Of a stretch of DNA of 41,632 bases, positions 39,365 through 41,632 are shown one piece after another; position 1 is the first letter of the stretch; every line of letters starts with the position of its first letter. The notes under the pieces are model-generated. The model was not told where the DNA came from. It made no database searches and worked only from the letters and a program-made list of their open reading frames with translations. A program made the translations under genes and the position numbers. Source of the DNA: a virus; IMG/VR virus record IMGVR_UViG_3300030410_000018, positions 1-41,632 of that record, one strand, 5' to 3'.

Positions 39365-39599
39365 ATTTGACGCGCTTGCCGTCCGGAATATGCAACGCTT
39401 CGCCGGTCTTTGGATTGCGCGCCGCATGGGCGGGAACGTCTTTAACTTTAAATGTTCCAAGATTACCGAGCGGCACGTCATGGCCGATGCCAAGGCAATT
39501 TTCGATTGTTGCGAAATACGATTGAAGAACCGATTTGACGATTGCCTTTGGCTGTTGGCATTCAAAGGCAACTAGATGGATCATTTCATCTTTGGTCAT
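39321..39599 (-). CDS. HU/IHF-like DNA-binding protein
   Basis: This 92-aa protein has the HU/IHF fold pattern: two N-terminal helices (MTKDEMIHLVAFECQQPKAI), then LGNLGTFKVKDVPAHAARNP in the beta-arm region, KTGEALHIPDGKRVKFTPS, and a C-terminal helix. GGAG lies 8 nt before the ATG. It bends DNA and may assist integration, packaging or regulation. It lies downstream of the embedded tRNA and before a strong terminator. Confidence 0.85.
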   Translation of the reverse strand: MTKDEMIHLVAFECQQPKAIVKSVLQSYFATIENCLGIGHDVPLGNLGTFKVKDVPAHAARNPKTGEALHIPDGKRVKFTPSAALKNAVSLP

Positions 39600-39966
39600 G
39601 GTCTTTGCTCCGTTGGAAAATGAGGTGCATGGCTTTCATCACGCAAGTGCCATACAACTTGCCGCTAGCCGGTGGTTGCTTCCGTCCATGATTGGCTTTC
39701 GCGGTAGGATTCGAACCTACGACCTGCCGAGTAGAAAGCGGCTGCTCTAATCCAACTGAGCTACGCGAATTGAAAATGAGGTGCATGGCTTTCATCGCAC
39801 AAGCGCCATGCGGCTTGCGTATCAGGCGGGGAGAAACGCCAGCGATTGGTGTTGCCGCATACAAATCAGCGTCCGACCAAATGGGGTCGAAAGCAGAATT
39901 GAAAACATCGGCATGTAATGGTTGGATGAGGTCGTCAGACCATCCGAATGTGAATGAGTGCGTCAT
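39586..39966 (-). CDS. 126-aa frame interrupted by an in-frame tRNA insertion
   Basis: The ATG overlaps the upstream stop as ATGA. The first 60 residues look like a normal small protein (MTHSFTFGWSDDLIQPLHAD, PTPIAG-like middle). Then MKAMHLIF appears twice, 52 codons apart, and the segment between the copies is the tRNA-Arg and its flank read as protein. Removing the 156-bp unit gives a plausible 74-aa ancestral protein. Whether the long frame is translated is doubtful, because the transcript should be processed at the tRNA. Confidence 0.5.
   Translation of the reverse strand: MTHSFTFGWSDDLIQPLHADVFNSAFDPIWSDADLYAATPIAGVSPRLIRKPHGACAMKAMHLIFNSRSSVGLEQPLSTRQVVGSNPTAKANHGRKQPPASGKLYGTCVMKAMHLIFQRSKDHDQR
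39616..39662. repeat. Copy 1 of the 47-bp repeat flanking the tRNA
   Basis: 41 of 47 bases match 39772-39818, with the first 25 identical. The offset is 156 bp. It starts at the 3' side of the tRNA on the minus strand. Confidence 0.8.
39693..39770 (-). tRNA. tRNA-Arg (anticodon UCU)
   Basis: A 78-nt cloverleaf reads on the minus strand. The acceptor is ATTCGCG/CGCGAAA with one A-A mismatch at the end. The D-arm has GCTC/GAGC, and the T-arm has GTAGG/CCTAC around TTCGAAT. CCA is encoded. The anticodon loop TTTCTAC gives UCU, reading AGA (and perhaps AGG). The anticodon stem has a C-T mismatch at its loop end. The two imperfect pairs suggest phage drift. It is flanked by a 47-bp direct repeat and lies in an open frame. 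Confidence 0.85.
39772..39818. repeat. Copy 2 of the 47-bp repeat flanking the tRNA
   Basis: Matches 39616-39662 at 41 of 47 positions. It begins 2 bp outside the 5' end of the tRNA. Confidence 0.8.
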
Positions 39967-40121
39967 ATGACGCCTGCGAGAGTTAGCACGAGGGCAAGGT
40001 TAGAAAATGCCCCGCTTAACATCAAGCAAGCAGTTCCGATCTTGCGATCTTGAGTCTTAGCGACATACGCCATGGCTAACGCAAGATTAAGGAAAGCTAA
40101 TAAAAATGTACAAAAGATCAT
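39963..40121 (-). CDS. 52-aa two-TM membrane protein
   Basis: The protein has two hydrophobic segments (about 2-19 and 31-51, MIFCTFLLAFLNLALAMAYV and LMLSGAFSNLALVLTLAGV) separated by a basic turn KTQDRK. It overlaps its neighbours by ATGA on both sides. Similar tiny membrane proteins in immunity-side operons may act in superinfection exclusion or as holin/antiholin; nothing in the sequence decides. Confidence 0.6.
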   Translation of the reverse strand: MIFCTFLLAFLNLALAMAYVAKTQDRKIGTACLMLSGAFSNLALVLTLAGVI

Positions 40122-40279
40122 GAGTCACCCGCAAGAACAGCCGTAATGGCAAAGAGAGACACGGCGATGCTGGCGAGCAAATAAAAGACGCCCGTCTCAA
40201 AATCGTGTCCAATCAAAACAATAAAAATAGAAACTGTAAAAAGGCCAAAACTTGCGCCTCTTAGATATGGGGATATCAT
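40118..40279 (-). CDS. 53-aa two-TM membrane protein
   Basis: Two hydrophobic segments (about 8-23 and 31-50, GASFGLFTVSIFIVLIG and VFYLLASIAVSLFAITAVLA) flank the short acidic HDFETG. It is coupled to the XRE gene and to the next membrane protein by ATGA overlaps. Function unknown; the pair probably acts in the inner membrane. Confidence 0.6.
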   Translation of the reverse strand: MISPYLRGASFGLFTVSIFIVLIGHDFETGVFYLLASIAVSLFAITAVLAGDS

Positions 40280-40488
40280 GCGAGCACCTGTGGGGTGGCT
40301 GGCATAAAGTCGTTAGGAGTGACCGCGCCATTTGTCGCGTGAACTAGCCTTGCAATAGTTTTCACGGATGGGCGGGCAACGCTGCGTTCAATTTTTGAAA
40401 GAAACGACTTTTTAACTCCAGCCGACAAGGCCAGGGTATCTAAAGAAATCCCGCTTTTTATTCTGTAAGTGCGTAGAGCATGTTCCAT
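40276..40488 (-). CDS. XRE-family regulator, short (Cro/CI-like)
   Basis: This 70-aa protein is essentially one helix-turn-helix domain: LRTYRIKSGISLDTLALSAG, VKKSFLSKIERS, RPSVKTIARLVHAT. It has no effector domain. Its start lies 8 bp from operator O1. It heads an operon of two membrane proteins, the tRNA-containing frame and HU, all linked by ATGA. It could be the Cro-like partner of the divergent XRE gene, though which is repressor is not evident. Confidence 0.8.
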   Translation of the reverse strand: MEHALRTYRIKSGISLDTLALSAGVKKSFLSKIERSVARPSVKTIARLVHATNGAVTPNDFMPATPQVLA

Positions 40489-40495
40489 TTGCGTA

Positions 40496-40516
40496 AAGTG
40501 TCATTAAAAGACACTT
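40496..40516. promoter_or_regulatory. Operator O1 (7-7-7 palindrome)
   Basis: AAGTGTC and GACACTT are perfect inverted arms around a 7-bp AT-rich centre, immediately upstream of the short XRE gene. The same sequence with minor changes occurs at O2 and O3. Confidence 0.75.
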
Positions 40517-40580
40517 AATGCAAGCTTTAAGTTTAATCTGCGGCTAACGATTTTTAGATATGGGATTGGTAATATGGTTA

Positions 40581-40916
40581 ATGATCCAAATTACTAAAAT
40601 TCATCAGCATAGATCAGCGCCGCGAACACATTTCTTTATGGAGTGGCTGGAATGGCGCGGGATTAAAAAATCGGAATTTGCTCGAATGGTCGGCGTCGAT
40701 AAGTCACTTGTGACAAAATGGGCAAGTGGAAACATGCCCACTGGCAAAAACATTATGACTATTACGGAACAACTTAACATTGAACCAAACGATCTATTTA
40801 GACATCCAAATGATGATTGGCTTACCAAGTTTTTTGAAGGTCGGAAACAAGATGAAATTGATCGCATAAAAATCATGCTTCAGGCAGCCTTTCCAAAAAC
40901 AGGGACAGGCGGTTAA
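40581..40916 (+). CDS. XRE-family regulator with C-terminal extension
   Basis: An ATG at 40581 is chosen; 40560 is also in frame, and the helix-turn-helix proper starts only near 40638. The product is 111 aa. The HTH has MEWLEWRGIKKSEFARMVGV, DKSLVTKWASGNMPTGKNIM and EQLNIEPNDLF, followed by a charged helix ending in MLQAAF. It is transcribed divergently from the short XRE gene, with operator O1 between, and is followed by a terminator. It may be the lysogeny repressor or its antagonist. Confidence 0.75.
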   Translation: MIQITKIHQHRSAPRTHFFMEWLEWRGIKKSEFARMVGVDKSLVTKWASGNMPTGKNIMTITEQLNIEPNDLFRHPNDDWLTKFFEGRKQDEIDRIKIMLQAAFPKTGTGG

Positions 40917-40941
40917 TAACAGCAACCATCTAAAGGATATG

Positions 40942-40967
40942 AAGCCTCGCTTTTGCGGGGTTTTTTT
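40942..40967 (+). terminator. Intrinsic terminator after the plus-strand XRE gene
   Basis: CCTCGC and GCGGGG pair (one T-G) around TTTT, followed by T7. It isolates the XRE gene from the operator-controlled gene downstream. Confidence 0.8.
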
Positions 40968-41005
40968 ATGCCCTCACGTGCGGGTGCGCGGGAGGCTCTA
41001 AAAAT

Positions 41006-41026
41006 AAGTGTCATTTATTGACATTT
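41006..41026. promoter_or_regulatory. Operator O2 overlapping a TTGACA element
   Basis: AAGTGTC and GACATTT flank a 7-bp centre, one change from the O1 arm. TTGACA (41018-41023) is inside the site. O2 is centred 33 bp from O3. Confidence 0.7.
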
Positions 41027-41053
41027 TGATATTGACCAAAGTTTCTTTATATG
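41026..41053 (+). promoter_or_regulatory. Promoter candidate for the DUF6948-type gene
   Basis: TTGATA (41026-41031) and TATATG (41048-41053) are 16 bp apart. The -35 touches O2 and the -10 lies inside O3, so repressor binding would block it. Confidence 0.5.
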
Positions 41054-41059
41054 ACACAT
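41039..41059. promoter_or_regulatory. Operator O3 covering the -10 region
   Basis: AAGTTTC and GACACAT are imperfect arms around TTTATAT, with the same 7-7-7 layout as O1 and O2. Confidence 0.6.
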
Positions 41060-41103
41060 TCATTCTCACAAACGGCGCAAGGCTGTTTGCAAGGAGAATG
41101 AAA

Positions 41104-41397
41104 ATGACCAGTAAAGCAAGTCGTCCGGTTCTTGTAACCACAGAATTTCGAGGCGTTTTCTTTGGTTATTCCGATGATACCAGTGGCGATACAATCACGC
41201 TGAAAAACGCCCGGAATTGCATCTACTGGCCATCTACTCAGGGAGGATTTGGGGGGCTTGCATCGGAAGGCCCGGCAAATGGTTCGCGCGTCGGCGCAGT
41301 AGTTGAATCCCTCGAACTTCGCAAAATTACTTCAGTTTCAGAAGTGACCGCAGATGCAGCGGCGGCATGGGAAAAAGCCAATGTCTATCGGGGTTGA
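41104..41397 (+). CDS. DUF6948-type small beta protein
   Basis: The ATG at 41104 has AAGGAG 7 nt upstream; the longer in-frame start at 41008 would begin inside O2. The 97-aa protein has RPVLVTTEFRGVFFGYSDDT, GDTITLKNARNCIYW, GGFGGLASEGP and a helical end with VTADAAAAWEKA. By family knowledge this is the DUF6948 pattern of small phage proteins. Function is not known. Its expression is under O2/O3, so it is part of the immunity circuit output. Its 3' end overlaps the Gly-X frame by 17 nt. Confidence 0.7.
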   Translation: MTSKASRPVLVTTEFRGVFFGYSDDTSGDTITLKNARNCIYWPSTQGGFGGLASEGPANGSRVGAVVESLELRKITSVSEVTADAAAAWEKANVYRG

Positions 41398-41632
41398 CGG
41401 CTCCGGCGACGGCTCCGGCTACGGCTACGGCTCCGGCTCCGGCTACGGCTCCGGCAACGGCTCCGGCTACGGCTACGGCTCCGGCTCCGGCTCCGGCTAC
41501 GGCTACGGCTCCGGCTACGGCTACGGCTCCGGCTCCGGCGACGGATCCGGCGACGGCTCCGGCGACGGCTACGGCTCCGGCTACGGCAACGGCTCCGGCT
41601 CCGGCTCCGGCTACGGCTCTGGCTACGGCTCC
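41381..41632 (+). CDS. (Gly-X)n repeat protein, partial
   Basis: The ATG at 41381 lies in the 3' end of the previous gene, in another frame, and opens MSIGVD followed by 39 Gly-X pairs to the window edge. X is Ser 20, Tyr 13, Asp 4 and Asn 2 by my count. Nearly every Gly is GGC. It has no good SD and probably relies on coupling with the DUF6948-type gene. Similar Gly/Ser/Tyr/Asp-rich frames follow small genes in other phages, from memory. The product would be disordered and possibly phase-separating or adhesive; nothing is established. Confidence 0.5.
   Translation, partial: MSIGVDGSGDGSGYGYGSGSGYGSGNGSGYGYGSGSGSGYGYGSGYGYGSGSGDGSGDGSGDGYGSGYGNGSGSGSGYGSGYGS
41397..41632 (+). repeat. Hexanucleotide repeat GGC-NNC
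   Basis: About 39 units of GGCTCC, GGCTAC, GGCGAC or GGCAAC run to the end of the window. One GGA and one TCT are the only deviations I found. The repeat may continue and may be where assembly stopped. Confidence 0.9.

Noticed and set aside
39693-39770. tRNA considered as an attachment site
   Set aside because: The gene is complete with its own mismatches, lies inside a phage operon, and no integrase is nearby; the flanking repeats look like local duplication, not attL/attR.
41397-41632. Hexanucleotide array considered as a CRISPR array or diversity-generating-retroelement variable region
   Set aside because: There are no spacer-repeat units and no reverse transcriptase or template repeat in the window; it is a simple coding-like tandem repeat.

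Overview
This window is most of a tailed-phage genome of podovirus type: a virus, or a prophage segment, of an alphaproteobacterium, possibly Hyphomicrobiales. The host inference rests on a GapR-like (DUF2312) protein, a GcrA-like helix-turn-helix protein and a COG3904-like exported protein. Podovirus type is inferred because terminase, portal, capsid, scaffold, adaptor/nozzle-like proteins and long fibres are present, while no tape-measure, tail-tube, sheath or baseplate gene is seen. No integrase, DNA polymerase or helicase is recognisable. Both ends are cut inside open frames, so missing functions may lie outside.

Layout. (1) 1-29909, minus strand: the late region, read right to left. It runs from a small protein and TerS through a two-TM holin candidate, TerL, a 954-aa Gly/Ser-rich protein, portal, small proteins, a GroES-like co-chaperonin, scaffold, decoration-type protein, major capsid and nozzle/adaptor proteins. 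It then continues with two repeat-rich fibres, a ClpP-fold-like exported protein, a P22-gp10-like tail protein and large internal-virion-type proteins. Several intrinsic terminators lie inside this same-direction unit. (2) 30047-31960, plus strand: two promoter-leader modules driving small genes, including two related GAGRPATG/ribbon-helix-helix-type proteins. (3) 32082-39107, minus strand: a tightly coupled replication and DNA-modification operon. It contains a GapR-like protein, a VRR-NUC nuclease, a C5 methyltransferase with a long nested frame, a stand-alone DnaA domain-IV protein, a GcrA-like HTH protein, a beta-class amino methyltransferase, an HNH nuclease and a winged-helix initiator. 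It ends in tandem terminators. (4) 39276-40488, minus strand: an XRE regulator, two tiny membrane proteins, a tRNA-Arg(UCU) embedded in an open frame, and an HU-like protein, ending in a strong terminator. (5) 40560-41632, plus strand: a second XRE regulator, a terminator, then a DUF6948-type gene controlled by two operators. This overlaps the start of a (Gly-X)n frame made of a hexanucleotide repeat that runs off the window.

How it fits together. Two XRE regulators and three copies of one 7-7-7 operator form an immunity-like switch. Region 3 would supply replication initiation and host-like DNA marking. Region 1 would be the lysis and virion programme, probably needing antitermination to pass its internal terminators. 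The observations most worth following are the nested frame inside the C5 methyltransferase, the direct repeats bracketing that methyltransferase, the tRNA inserted in frame between duplicated 47-bp segments, iteron-like repeats in the initiator gene, and the terminal Gly-X repeat frame.
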